This document shows, in pieces, positions 15,371-23,063 of a stretch of 28,024 nt of DNA. The first letter of the stretch is position 1. Each line of letters starts with the position of its first letter. The notes under the pieces were generated by a model that had not been told where the DNA came from, did no database searches, and saw only the letters and a program-made list of their open reading frames with translations. A program made the position numbers and the translations under genes. The stretch spans positions 1 to 28,024 of the forward strand of contig CAYZPY010000016.1 of NCBI GenBank assembly GCA_964480425.1. Direction: 5' to 3'. This DNA is from CAYYMD01 sp964480425. GTDB lineage: Bacteria > Planctomycetota > Phycisphaerae > SM23-33.

Positions 15371-15388
15371 ACGTCACGGGAGAGTGAC

Positions 15389-16222
15389 ATGCGTGTGTAT
15401 TTGTTCGGCATACTGTGTTTGTTTTCGGCCGGCGGATGCGGCGGGTATTACACGCTAACGGCGGCCGACCAGGTCGCACCCGCCGGCGAACGGGCCGCGG
15501 TGTTGGCGCACCTGGCCCGCAACGATTTCTTCGTGTTTAACCTCCCCGTCGAAAAGGCGCTGGTGAGATTCCGCCTGCCCGGCGGCAGGCCGCACGGCGC
15601 CTATACCGACTCGGACGGATACGCGGGCGTCAGGCTGCCGCTTCCCGACCGGGCGGGGCGATACGACCTGAAGGTCTCGCACAGCGATCACGAGGGCGAG
15701 GAGGTCGCACGGGAAGTCCCGATGTTCGTTTGGGAAAAAGACGCTCCCGTTCTTGCAGTGGACCTCGATTCGCTTCCGCTGGGATGGTCCGAGGGTAAGG
15801 AACGGGCGGTTGCGGCGCTGAACGAGGTGTCATCGTCAGGGGTGAAAATCCTGTACATGTCCCGTCGGGACGTGAAGGATTATCCCCGTGTGCACAAGCG
15901 GCTGGGCGAGGACGGATATCCCGACGGGCCGATCATCGCCTGGCGGCGCAAGCGGTGGCGCCTGGTCAAGGTCAACAGGTGGGAATTCACGTTCTATCGC
16001 GTGGTCATGGAGGACCGCCTGGAAAGCCCGCTGGAGCGCCTGGGGGAGAGATTCCCGAACCTGAAAACGGGTCTGTCGGCCTCGAAGCTCGCCGCCAGGG
16101 CGTTCGCCGCAGCAGGATTGAATTCGCTGTTGCACCAGCGCGTAAACTACAATGCAAAGGGCGTGACGCAAATCAAGGACTGGTCGCAGGTTCCCCGGGT
16201 CATTGAGGGCGATACACCTTGA
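15389..16222 (+). CDS. Lipoprotein with degenerate HAD-like (LNS2/App1-type) domain
   Basis: The 277-residue protein has a short signal with a weak lipobox (SAGGC, C17). A beta-rich N-terminal domain at about 50-115 (TDSDGYAGVRL) is followed by a HAD-like domain from about 120. It is clearly related to the gene at 19149-20264. Shared landmarks are the xxDGxA beta-turn, a DxD strand (AVDLDS, D125 and D127), GYPDGPII matching DYPDGPVL, and a C-terminal IKDWSQV matching VDDWNQV. The HAD loop IV, GDKPSD in the relative, is replaced here by GLSASK, and motif I has S instead of T, so phosphatase activity is doubtful. The SD GGGAGA lies just before the ATG, inside a small hairpin. A terminator follows at 16233. 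Confidence 0.7.
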   Translation: MRVYLFGILCLFSAGGCGGYYTLTAADQVAPAGERAAVLAHLARNDFFVFNLPVEKALVRFRLPGGRPHGAYTDSDGYAGVRLPLPDRAGRYDLKVSHSDHEGEEVAREVPMFVWEKDAPVLAVDLDSLPLGWSEGKERAVAALNEVSSSGVKILYMSRRDVKDYPRVHKRLGEDGYPDGPIIAWRRKRWRLVKVNRWEFTFYRVVMEDRLESPLERLGERFPNLKTGLSASKLAARAFAAAGLNSLLHQRVNYNAKGVTQIKDWSQVPRVIEGDTP

Positions 16223-16232
16223 AAGACGCAGC

Positions 16233-16253
16233 GCCGACGGGGGCGGCTTTTTT
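16233..16253 (+). terminator. Weak intrinsic terminator
   Basis: GCCG (16233-16236) pairs with CGGC (16244-16247), directly followed by six T. The stem is short, but its position just after the lipoprotein stop fits. Confidence 0.5.
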
Positions 16254-16288
16254 GCTAACGCGAAGTAAATGTCTTAAAATGGTTAAGT

Positions 16289-16313
16289 CGGCGTGAAATT
16301 TATGATAACGCCG
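16289..16313. promoter_or_regulatory. Inverted repeat over a possible -10 box, upstream of the RicT-like gene
   Basis: CGGCGT (16289-16294) and ACGCCG (16308-16313) are perfect reverse complements with a 13-bp AT-rich centre containing TATGATAA. It lies 65 bases before the ATG at 16378 and could be an operator overlapping a promoter. Confidence 0.35.
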
Positions 16314-16377
16314 TGGCGAAAGCGGAATTAATCGCAATGACGGCCCGCGGGGCCTTTAAGAAATTCGGAGTTCAATA

Positions 16378-17637
16378 ATGTCGCAAACACCGCCGGATAA
16401 TAACCGGCAGAAAGAAAAAACAAACTCGTCGTCGCCCGAACCGTCGAAATCGCAAAAGAACGGTTCCAAAAGCGGCCGGCGGCAGGGGGGCGGCGAACAG
16501 GCCGGTGAAAAACAGGATACAAACGGGCAGGCGGTGGTCGTCCGTTACGGGCTGATGAGGCGCGTGGGGCGTTTCACGCATAATCTCGACCCCGCCCCCC
16601 AGCGCGGCACCAAGGTTGTCGTGCGCACCGATCGGGGGATAGAACTTGGCGAGGTGATTGCGTGCGTCTCGGACGAGGAGGGCTTCGGGTCGATAAACTG
16701 CCGGCGCCTGGAGCAGTTCGTGGATTCCAACGGACCGGATTATCCTTTTTTGCAGTTGGGGGAGGTTCTCCGCCTGGCCAATCACCAGGACATAATCGAC
16801 GCCAGGCATCTGGACGATTCGGCCGGCGACGAGTTGGTTTTTTGCCGCAAGCAGGCGCAGGAACTGGGCCTGGAGATGAAACTCATATTGGCCGAGCACG
16901 TACTGGGCGGTGAGCGGATCGTTTTTTATTTTACCGCCGAAAACCGCGTGGACTACGGCGAACTCGTGCGACGCCTGGCAAGGCAGTACCACACCCGAAT
17001 CGAGATGCGACAGGTCGGCAGTCGCGACGAGGCGCGCCTCCTGGGCGACTGCGAGAGGTGCGGAAGGGAATGCTGTTGCCGGGAGTTTCTAAAGAACCTG
17101 AATCCCGTATCGATGCGGATGGCGAAGATTCAAAAGGCCACGCTCGACCCGGCGAAGATTTCCGGGCGGTGTGGGCGCCTGATGTGTTGCCTCCGCTACG
17201 AGGACGCCAGTTACGAGGAACTGATGAAACTGCTGCCGCGAAAAAATACTTGGGTTCGAACGCCCCAGGGCGTCGCAAAGGTCGTCGAAACGCAGACCCT
17301 TACCCAGTTGGTCCGCCTGGTTACTCCAAGCGGGGCGCAGTTCGTGGTGCCGAACGATGAAATAACCGAACGTGACCTGCCCGAGCCCTCCGCCCGGCCT
17401 CGGGGCGAATCCGCCGCCTCGACGCCCCCTCGTGAGAAAACCGAACCGCGAAAAGGTCCCGACGCCGATGTGCCGGCGCCGGACGACAAATCCCCACCGG
17501 AGCAGAAGAAGCAACCACCCAGCCGGGAGCGCGGCGGGGACGATAAGTCCGCGCGCAAAAGGCGCCGAAGAAAGTCGGGTAAATCCAAGGGTAAAAAGCG
17601 CCGCAGAAGGTCGAAGCGCTCAAAGCAGAAGAAATAA
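16378..17637 (+). CDS. RicT/YaaT-like PSP1 C-terminal domain protein
   Basis: The 419-residue protein has a low-complexity N-terminus (1-50), a PSP1 C-terminal domain region (about 51-140) and the cysteine-rich RicT signature: DCERCGRECCCREF (C225, C228, C232-C234) and GRCGRLMCCLRYED (C265, C270, C271). In Bacillus RicT these cysteines help bind FeS clusters in a complex that tunes RNase Y processing and DNA replication control; that role is family knowledge. The tail (about 335-419) is proline- and then Arg/Lys-rich (KKRRRRSKRSK), probably disordered and RNA-binding. It is longer than the roughly 275 residues of the Bacillus protein. GGAG lies before the ATG. It ends 25 bp from the convergent MJ0042 gene. 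Confidence 0.88.
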   Translation: MSQTPPDNNRQKEKTNSSSPEPSKSQKNGSKSGRRQGGGEQAGEKQDTNGQAVVVRYGLMRRVGRFTHNLDPAPQRGTKVVVRTDRGIELGEVIACVSDEEGFGSINCRRLEQFVDSNGPDYPFLQLGEVLRLANHQDIIDARHLDDSAGDELVFCRKQAQELGLEMKLILAEHVLGGERIVFYFTAENRVDYGELVRRLARQYHTRIEMRQVGSRDEARLLGDCERCGRECCCREFLKNLNPVSMRMAKIQKATLDPAKISGRCGRLMCCLRYEDASYEELMKLLPRKNTWVRTPQGVAKVVETQTLTQLVRLVTPSGAQFVVPNDEITERDLPEPSARPRGESAASTPPREKTEPRKGPDADVPAPDDKSPPEQKKQPPSRERGGDDKSARKRRRRKSGKSKGKKRRRRSKRSKQKK

Positions 17638-17662
17638 TCCGCGCCAGGCCCGATACGCCGGT

Positions 17663-18805
17663 TCAGTGCCAGTTTGCTTTGAAATTCGCCAGAGTCAGCG
17701 ACCGGCGTATCTCGCGGATGCCCTCGCGGTCGATCCTTATGTGATCGGCGCTCCAGGAGGGGGTTCTTATGTGGATTTTGCCCAGTCCGCCTTCGACCGC
17801 CAGTTGCAGTTCCAGCGGGTCGTCTATGGTCGCTTCCCGGTGGCGCCGTGCGGTGTGATAAACTATCCGCTTGTTGGATATGACGATGCCCGCCATGCCG
17901 TCTTCGGTGCGGGCGTGGTCCCTGTCGGGAATGTAGGCCAGAAAACGCTCGTCCTCCTTGGGTCTGTACCATTGTTCCAGGCGATGCTGAACGACCTGCG
18001 GTATACTGTCCCACGGGTTTTCGTCGGTCTCGGCAATGTACTTTAACAGTTGCTTGTACCCCGGCGTGTCTTGGCCGCCGCCGGCGGCCATGAACTCCAA
18101 CGCTCGACGGATGTTGTTGATGACCAGGCGGCATGACCCTTGGCCCGTGGAGGAGTCCACCTCGATCTGTCCCGATATCATTCCCGAAGCGCCGCACAGG
18201 TCGCATATCCAGTACGGCATGGGCCTGTCGGCGGGCTCGGGCACGTTGGGGACCTTTGGCAGGTTATCGAGGATTTCCTGACATGACAGGTGCTGGAGGC
18301 GCGAGGCGTCCAGCGCCAGCGCGCCGGCGAAGTGTTCGGCCTCCAGTAAGAAACTGTCGGTAAGGTGCGGAGCGTAGATAATCACGTGCGCCTGGAGGTG
18401 CGTTCTGGTGCCGCATCGCAGGCATCTTCGAGGAAGGGCGCATCTGAAGGAAGGTTCGGTCAGACGACGCGCGGGGAATTCGAAAGTAGCGCGCGGCGGT
18501 TTGAGATTGACCAGGCGTATTTCGCCTTTTGCGGTTTTGCCGGGGGTGGTATCCGTTTTTGCATCCCCCTGCGCAGGCGGGGATTCCTCCCCCTTTATGC
18601 CCAGGGACTTTTGCACCTCGTCCTCCTGGAATCCTTGCGGCTCTTCGTCGAGCCATCCCATGATGGTGTCTTCCAGGTTGTCTACGCTGTCGGGAATGCG
18701 GAAGCGGTGCTTACACTTGCCGCAGCGCACCCTGGACGCCTTGGTTGTGCGCGGCACTTTAAGCACCGTGCCGCAGGACGGGCAACGAATACTTCGACTG
18801 GTCAT
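17663..18805 (-). CDS. MJ0042-type zinc-ribbon protein of unknown function
   Basis: The 380-residue protein starts with a zinc ribbon of the MJ0042 type (CPSCG at 8-12, RCGKCKHRFRIP at 27-38), common in planctomycetes and myxobacteria. After a charged linker there are two more cysteine clusters (C122, C128, C131 and C201, C204), then a helical stretch with NPWDSIPQVVQ. The C-terminal domain (about 285-375, FLAYIPDRD...GIVISNKRIVYH) reads like a small PH-type beta barrel. It is cytoplasmic, with no signal or TM segment. AGGAGG lies ten bases before the ATG. The role is unknown; a membrane-stress or signal adaptor is only a guess. The gene is convergent with the RicT-like gene. Confidence 0.75.
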   Translation of the reverse strand: MTSRSIRCPSCGTVLKVPRTTKASRVRCGKCKHRFRIPDSVDNLEDTIMGWLDEEPQGFQEDEVQKSLGIKGEESPPAQGDAKTDTTPGKTAKGEIRLVNLKPPRATFEFPARRLTEPSFRCALPRRCLRCGTRTHLQAHVIIYAPHLTDSFLLEAEHFAGALALDASRLQHLSCQEILDNLPKVPNVPEPADRPMPYWICDLCGASGMISGQIEVDSSTGQGSCRLVINNIRRALEFMAAGGGQDTPGYKQLLKYIAETDENPWDSIPQVVQHRLEQWYRPKEDERFLAYIPDRDHARTEDGMAGIVISNKRIVYHTARRHREATIDDPLELQLAVEGGLGKIHIRTPSWSADHIRIDREGIREIRRSLTLANFKANWH

Positions 18806-19148
18806 ATTATCCCCGCCTCCTGTCTTGACGTCTTTTTACTGATATAAAACATGTTTACCGCAACATGGGCCGGAACGTCCCGTTCCCGCCGATATGATTT
18901 CCTGCATGTATTATATATTATGCGCGAAATTTCTACAATAATCTCATCATTAGATTATTCGTTTTTTTTCTGTGCCGCAGGCGGATACGGCGAAAACGCC
19001 CATCTGTGCCGCTTGCCGACGTCGGACGCGTTCCGCCAAGAAGGCCGGCCGGGCGACCGTGCGTTAATGGTTTTTATAAGTGAAATCCCCTGGGACGATT
19101 CACGTTCGATTTTCGAAGGATTGCCCGCACCGTTAAAGGACGGTTTAA
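18806..19148. other. 343-bp intergenic region, no gene seen
   Basis: The region holds the Shine-Dalgarno of the MJ0042 gene (reverse complement at 18816-18821) and an AT-rich stretch (18896-18970). A weak CCGT/ACGG repeat (near 19131-19144) follows the stop of the lipoprotein gene. The open frame at 18851-19183 looks like chance. Confidence 0.5.
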
Positions 19149-20264
19149 TTAATCGTCATCTTTGTCGTTGTTTTCTTCTTTGAGCCGTTCGGCGCGGCGG
19201 CGTAGTTTCCGCGCGAAGGCGTCCGGCGGATAGTTCCTGCCGCGAAAAACGCCCATCTCGACCTGGTTCCAGTCATCGACCACCTGCAGCCGCCCCCTGC
19301 CGCGAAGGCGGTCTATCTCGTCGGCCATTTCGTGCAATTCTTCTGCGTCATCGTTGTCATAGTGGGGTATCAGGTAGGCAGACAGACCGGTGTCGATGTA
19401 TGCCTGTGCGTCCGACGGCTTGTCGCCTATGCCCATGCTGACGTTGGGAAACGATTTTTTGATCGCCGAGAGGCGCGCCGTCTTGAATTTGCCGCTGTCG
19501 CCGAATACGTCCTTCAGTTTGCTCAGCAGCACCGGACCGTCGGGATAATCATATTTGTTCAGCCAGACCTTGGTCTTCCGCGTCAGTATGTCCGGGCGGT
19601 GGGTGAGGTACACTATGGTGTTTTTCCTGCCCAGCAGTCTTAGAACCCTTGCCGAATCCGCCATGGGTTTTGCCCCGCCCAACAGCACGCGATGGAACCC
19701 CGATTCCACCAGCGTGTGGTCTATGTCGACCACGACGAGCGGGGTCTTTTCCGCCCGGGACGCCACCAACATCGGGGCGGAGGGCATTTTCAGCAGGGCG
19801 TCGTATTTGTCGCGGGGAACGTTCGTTATCTCTGCGGTGAACCGGTAATCGCCCTCGTCGGCGGGGGTCCACTTCATCGTGGCGATGCCGTCAGAATTGG
19901 TCTTGTCCAGCCCAACGAGTTTTTTACGCTGGTAGAACGCCACCGACACTCCCTTGATTCCCTCCATGCTGGCGGACCATCGCACCCTTGCGGCCAGGAC
20001 CACGGATTTTTCGGGCCAGGCCAGCGTGTCGTAGGCGTAAAACAAAAATCCGTCCTGCCCGCCGAGGAATTTGCCGGCGGCGGCCGCGGCTGTGGCTTTC
20101 CATCCGCCGCCACCGCTGCTGTTGTCCTCCTCCCCGTTGGAGGACGGAACGCCCGAAGGTCCCGCTCCGTCGAGTTCTTTTCTGTAATCCGGAACCTTGA
20201 CGTCCATCTTGAAACAACCGGTAAGCGTAACCGCAACTACGAGAATTAAAATAAATGTCCGCAT
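19149..20264 (-). CDS. HAD-like lipoprotein (LNS2/App1-type phosphatase candidate)
   Basis: The start at 20264 is preferred over 20306: GGGAG lies eight bases before it and gives a clean lipoprotein signal ending LTGC (C17). A Ser/Gly/acidic linker leads to a beta-rich domain (about 70-150), then a HAD domain. Motif I is DIDHT at 180-184 (nucleophile D180, D182), motif II is YLTHRP (T221), KTK and DYPDGPVLL follow, and motif IV is GIGDKPSD at 278-285. The order and the YPDGP motif resemble LNS2/lipin and App1 (DUF2183) phosphatidate phosphatases. A lipid or phospho-ester phosphatase held at the membrane is a reasonable inference. It lies 38 bp after the M48 peptidase gene in the same operon, and its paralogue is at 15389-16222. 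Confidence 0.8.
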   Translation of the reverse strand: MRTFILILVVAVTLTGCFKMDVKVPDYRKELDGAGPSGVPSSNGEEDNSSGGGGWKATAAAAAGKFLGGQDGFLFYAYDTLAWPEKSVVLAARVRWSASMEGIKGVSVAFYQRKKLVGLDKTNSDGIATMKWTPADEGDYRFTAEITNVPRDKYDALLKMPSAPMLVASRAEKTPLVVVDIDHTLVESGFHRVLLGGAKPMADSARVLRLLGRKNTIVYLTHRPDILTRKTKVWLNKYDYPDGPVLLSKLKDVFGDSGKFKTARLSAIKKSFPNVSMGIGDKPSDAQAYIDTGLSAYLIPHYDNDDAEELHEMADEIDRLRGRGRLQVVDDWNQVEMGVFRGRNYPPDAFARKLRRRAERLKEENNDKDDD

Positions 20265-20302
20265 GGCGTATTCTCCCATAAAGATTCCACGGTAAAAGTA
20301 TA

Positions 20303-21772
20303 TCATCCCGCCCCTTGGGGGGCAACATCAGTCGCCACCACGGCGATGACGGCTGCGACGAACGCTGCGGCGGCCAGCAGCAGGACGGATTTCAGCCGCC
20401 TGACGGTGCGATCTATCTGTCCCGAGTCGCCGGACCTTTCGGCCAGGTCCATGATGTAATCTATGCGGTTGGCGATGGATCCGTGACGCCAGTTCCTGCG
20501 CCGGATGGGGATACCGTTGAGCTGCGCCACCTGGTGGAGCGACCTTGCAAACACCGACGCCCCCTCGAGGGTTATCGTGCGGGGTTCCCCTCGTGCCCTT
20601 TGTGCGATTTGTCCCGGGCACGTTTTTTGCATGCCCGCCAACCAGGCGGCCACGACGTCGCACTGGCGCTCGAACCGCCTGCTGATGTAACCGAAGCCGA
20701 ACCCCCAGGCGAGCAAAAGACACATAACCGATACTATCTGAGCGGTGTACGCGGGCCAGGCCATTCGCTCGGCCAGCACGCCCGCCAGTTCGCCGGCGAA
20801 GAAACACGCGCCCGCCGCCGATACGGCGAACATCACGCCGTAAAACACGTGATGATTTATGACGTGACCGGCTTCGTGGGCGAAGATGGCCCGTATGCCG
20901 CGACGGTCCATGTGCTCCAGCAGTCCGTCGGAAAGCAGCACGTATCTCACCGGTCCCACCAGGCCCATGACACCTGCGTTGGCTATCACCCCCCCGGAGT
21001 TCCACCGCAGCAGTTCCCTGAAGCGCAGTTTAAGCGCCCGGCAGATGTTTTCCAGGTCTTGGCGCAGCGGACCGGTTTCCAGCGGCTCGGTCCGCCAGAT
21101 GCGGGCTATCATCAGAGGCGCCGCCAGGAACACCAGCCCGACCGACAGGCCCACCGCCGCCACCGTCGCCGGCGCGCGCGCCGGGGGAGGTATCGCATCG
21201 GCGAGGTAGATATGAAACGCGTCGGTCAGCAATATTATCAGCGAGATGGGCACGGCTATGAACAGCAGGTTGTGGCGGATGTTGTAACTCAGGTACTCGC
21301 CGAACGACCAGACTGCCGGTTTCGGCGGGGTCTGCGGTTCGGTCTGATCGGACACGTAAGCGGGCGCCCTTGCCGCGCGCCTGCGCGAGGCGCGGTATAT
21401 AGGGTATTCGAACGCCCATGACGTAATCAGGGCCGCTATGAAAGGCGAGAGAATGACCATCTCGCCCACCAGCGGAAAATCGCCCAGTCCAAGTGTCTCC
21501 ATCACCAGGCGTCCAAAGCCCATCCACATCACCGCCCCGGCGCCGCCGATGAGCCACACCCTCGCCGTCACGTGGATTATCCGTCCCCCCCGTGACCTGC
21601 GCGCCGCCCGGACGCCGCCAAGGGTCACCAGCGCGTTTGAATACGCAAGTATCGCATTTACAACAAGATAAACGTCAATCGCCGCCACAGACGCCCACCA
21701 CGGTCTCTGGACCGTGGGCATCTGAGAGGTCAAAAGGACCGTCACGAATCCTATAATCACCAGTATCTGCAT
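20303..21772 (-). CDS. M48-family membrane zinc metallopeptidase
   Basis: The 489-residue protein has about four hydrophobic helices in its first half, two or three around the catalytic region and one at the C-terminus. The zinc site is FAHEAGHVINHH (HEAGH 299-303), with the third ligand in ERQCD (E368, D372), the ExxxD form of M48 (HtpX/Ste24) peptidases. Such enzymes remove damaged membrane proteins or process lipoproteins with the active site at the membrane face. The N-terminal 200 residues are longer than in HtpX. The ATG at 21772 has no clear Shine-Dalgarno; M18 is an alternative. It heads an operon with the HAD-like lipoprotein. Confidence 0.88.
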   Translation of the reverse strand: MQILVIIGFVTVLLTSQMPTVQRPWWASVAAIDVYLVVNAILAYSNALVTLGGVRAARRSRGGRIIHVTARVWLIGGAGAVMWMGFGRLVMETLGLGDFPLVGEMVILSPFIAALITSWAFEYPIYRASRRRAARAPAYVSDQTEPQTPPKPAVWSFGEYLSYNIRHNLLFIAVPISLIILLTDAFHIYLADAIPPPARAPATVAAVGLSVGLVFLAAPLMIARIWRTEPLETGPLRQDLENICRALKLRFRELLRWNSGGVIANAGVMGLVGPVRYVLLSDGLLEHMDRRGIRAIFAHEAGHVINHHVFYGVMFAVSAAGACFFAGELAGVLAERMAWPAYTAQIVSVMCLLLAWGFGFGYISRRFERQCDVVAAWLAGMQKTCPGQIAQRARGEPRTITLEGASVFARSLHQVAQLNGIPIRRRNWRHGSIANRIDYIMDLAERSGDSGQIDRTVRRLKSVLLLAAAAFVAAVIAVVATDVAPQGAG

Positions 21773-21882
21773 ATTGCACCGAGTTTAACGCCTCTGAAAT
21801 TGTATGGAAAAAAATATTAATTATGTGAGAATATTCCTCGCCGCCCACGCCTGTATATGGGGTTTCATTTGATAGTAGCGGT

Positions 21883-21936
21883 GACGGGTTCCGTCCCGGG
21901 CCGAGGACGGGTCCGTCAGGAAAATACCTCGGCCCG
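21883..21936 (+). promoter_or_regulatory. Structured leader of the LTxxQ gene
   Basis: CGGGCCGAGG (21897-21906) and CCTCGGCCCG (21927-21936) are perfect 10-bp reverse complements around a 20-base loop. The loop contains ACGGGTCCGT, and a near copy (ACGGGTTCCGT) lies just before the left arm at 21884-21894. The right arm ends two bases before the GGAG that serves the ATG at 21952. Confidence 0.55.
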
Positions 21937-21951
21937 CTGGAGAAACTGCAG

Positions 21952-22716
21952 ATGAAAAAGTACAGGTTTTTAGTGTGTTTGTTGACGGGGGCGATGTTGC
22001 TGTGCGCCCCGGCCGTCGCACGCCAGAAGAGCGAAAACGGCGAGACCGAAAAGCACGCCAGGCACAAGAAGCACAAGTCCCAAAAGGGCGCCCTGCTGGG
22101 CGAGTACGCCATCATGGCCAACGTGGTCGACATGAGCGAACAGCAGAAGGCGAAGTTCAAAAAAAATCTCGCCGCACGCAAAGAGGCCCTGGACGAGTTC
22201 AACGAGCAAAACGCAGAAAAGATCAAGGAACTTCGCCAGGCAATGAAACAGGCAAAGTCCGATGAAGACAAAGACAAGATAAATGAACTCAAGGCGCAAA
22301 TGAAGGAACTCACCGCCGCGTGGAAACAGATACACGACAAACACGACGCGGAAATCATGTCTTTGCTTACGCCCGCCCAGCGGAACAGGTGGGAGGGCTT
22401 CAAGGTTTACCGCCGGCTGATGAGAAAGTATCGCAAACTCGACCTCAGTGACGATCAGCAGCAGCAAATCCGCACCATCTGTTACGAATACGGCGAGAAA
22501 CTCGCCGCCTCCCCCAAGGAGCACAAGCGGATAGCAAATGAAATCAACGACAAGGCCTTGGAAGTCCTTACCGAAGATCAGAAGGCAAAGCTGAAATCCC
22601 GCAAGAGCGACAAAGACGAAAAGGGCGATAAGCCGAAAAAGGGCAAACGCGCCCGCAAGGCAAAGGGCAAAAACAAGCACCAGGACGCCGACGACGCTGA
22701 CGACGACGACGAATAA
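21952..22716 (+). CDS. LTxxQ (Spy/CpxP-like) periplasmic protein
   Basis: The 254-residue protein starts with a signal peptide (KKYRFLVCLLTGAMLLCAP, cleavage after AVA). The mature part is highly charged and helical, with LTxxQ-type motifs: MSEQQ at 61-65, LTPAQ at 139-143, LSDDQ at 165-169 and LTEDQ at 206-210. Spy and CpxP use such motifs in periplasmic chaperoning and envelope-stress sensing. A His/Lys-rich stretch follows the signal (KHARHKKHK), and the tail changes abruptly from very basic (KKGKRARKAKGK) to very acidic (DADDADDDDE). At about 230 mature residues it is longer than Spy. GGAG lies nine bases before the ATG, right behind a strong leader hairpin. A terminator follows. Confidence 0.8.
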   Translation: MKKYRFLVCLLTGAMLLCAPAVARQKSENGETEKHARHKKHKSQKGALLGEYAIMANVVDMSEQQKAKFKKNLAARKEALDEFNEQNAEKIKELRQAMKQAKSDEDKDKINELKAQMKELTAAWKQIHDKHDAEIMSLLTPAQRNRWEGFKVYRRLMRKYRKLDLSDDQQQQIRTICYEYGEKLAASPKEHKRIANEINDKALEVLTEDQKAKLKSRKSDKDEKGDKPKKGKRARKAKGKNKHQDADDADDDDE

Positions 22717-22762
22717 ACTCACACCGCCACCGCCCCCTTGGACGATTGCCGCGCCAAAGCCG

Positions 22763-22800
22763 GCGGCGGTCCCGGCGAATCGGGGCCGCCGCTGAGATTT
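22763..22800 (+). terminator. Terminator-like hairpin after the LTxxQ gene
   Basis: 22763-22773 pairs with 22782-22792 over 11 bp with one T-G wobble and an 8-base loop. A weak T stretch (GATTTT) follows. Confidence 0.55.
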
Positions 22801-22841
22801 TGCGGCGCCGAACTAAATTTACTCCACGCCGTCGAAAAATC

Positions 22842-22871
22842 TTGAAAAGACCGCTTCCGGTACGGTACAAA
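22842..22871 (+). promoter_or_regulatory. Possible promoter of the tRNA gene
   Basis: TTGAAA (22842-22847) and TACAAA (22866-22871) are separated by 18 bp. The -10 box ends 13 bases before the tRNA. Confidence 0.45.
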
Positions 22872-22884
22872 ATAACCCGAAACA

Positions 22885-22957
22885 GGCGGCGTAGCTCAGT
22901 CGGCAGAGCAGGGGACTCATAAGCCCCGGGTCACTGGTTCGAGTCCAGTCGCCGCCA
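22885..22957 (+). tRNA. tRNA-Met (anticodon CAU), elongator type
   Basis: All arms fold by eye: acceptor GGCGGCG/CGCCGCC with discriminator A, D-arm GCTC/GAGC, anticodon loop CTCATAA with CAT at 22918-22920, and T-arm ACTGG/CCAGT with loop TTCGAGT. CCA is not encoded. Position 1-72 is a paired G-C and the three G-C pairs of initiators are absent, so it is not the initiator. The anticodon stem has four G-C pairs and an A-G mismatch at 31-39. The CAU anticodon could also belong to tRNA-Ile2 (lysidine-modified), so Met is the likelier but not certain identity. Confidence 0.92.
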
Positions 22958-22980
22958 GTTATTTGCGCGGCGTTTTTTTT
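22950..22980 (+). terminator. Intrinsic terminator overlapping the tRNA 3' end
   Basis: CGCCGC (22950-22955), part of the tRNA acceptor strand, can pair with GCGGCG (22967-22972), which is followed directly by eight T. The loop is 11 bases. A separate, non-overlapping stem is not visible, so the terminator seems to reuse tRNA sequence. Confidence 0.55.
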
Positions 22981-23063
22981 CTTGACGAGGCGCGAATCGA
23001 ACGGTTATGTAGGTCTGGTCGAATTAAACTTACACGCAGTTTATAAACCTTAGGAGAAAACAT

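Noticed and set aside
18904..18926. AT-rich near-palindrome around a TATTATATATTATG stretch
   Set aside because: The two halves do not match when checked base by base; it is simple AT alternation.
18851..19183. Open frame of 110 codons on the + strand
   Set aside because: There is no ribosome-binding site, no domain pattern and a residue mix unlike the other proteins; it ends inside the 3' end of the opposite-strand lipoprotein gene.
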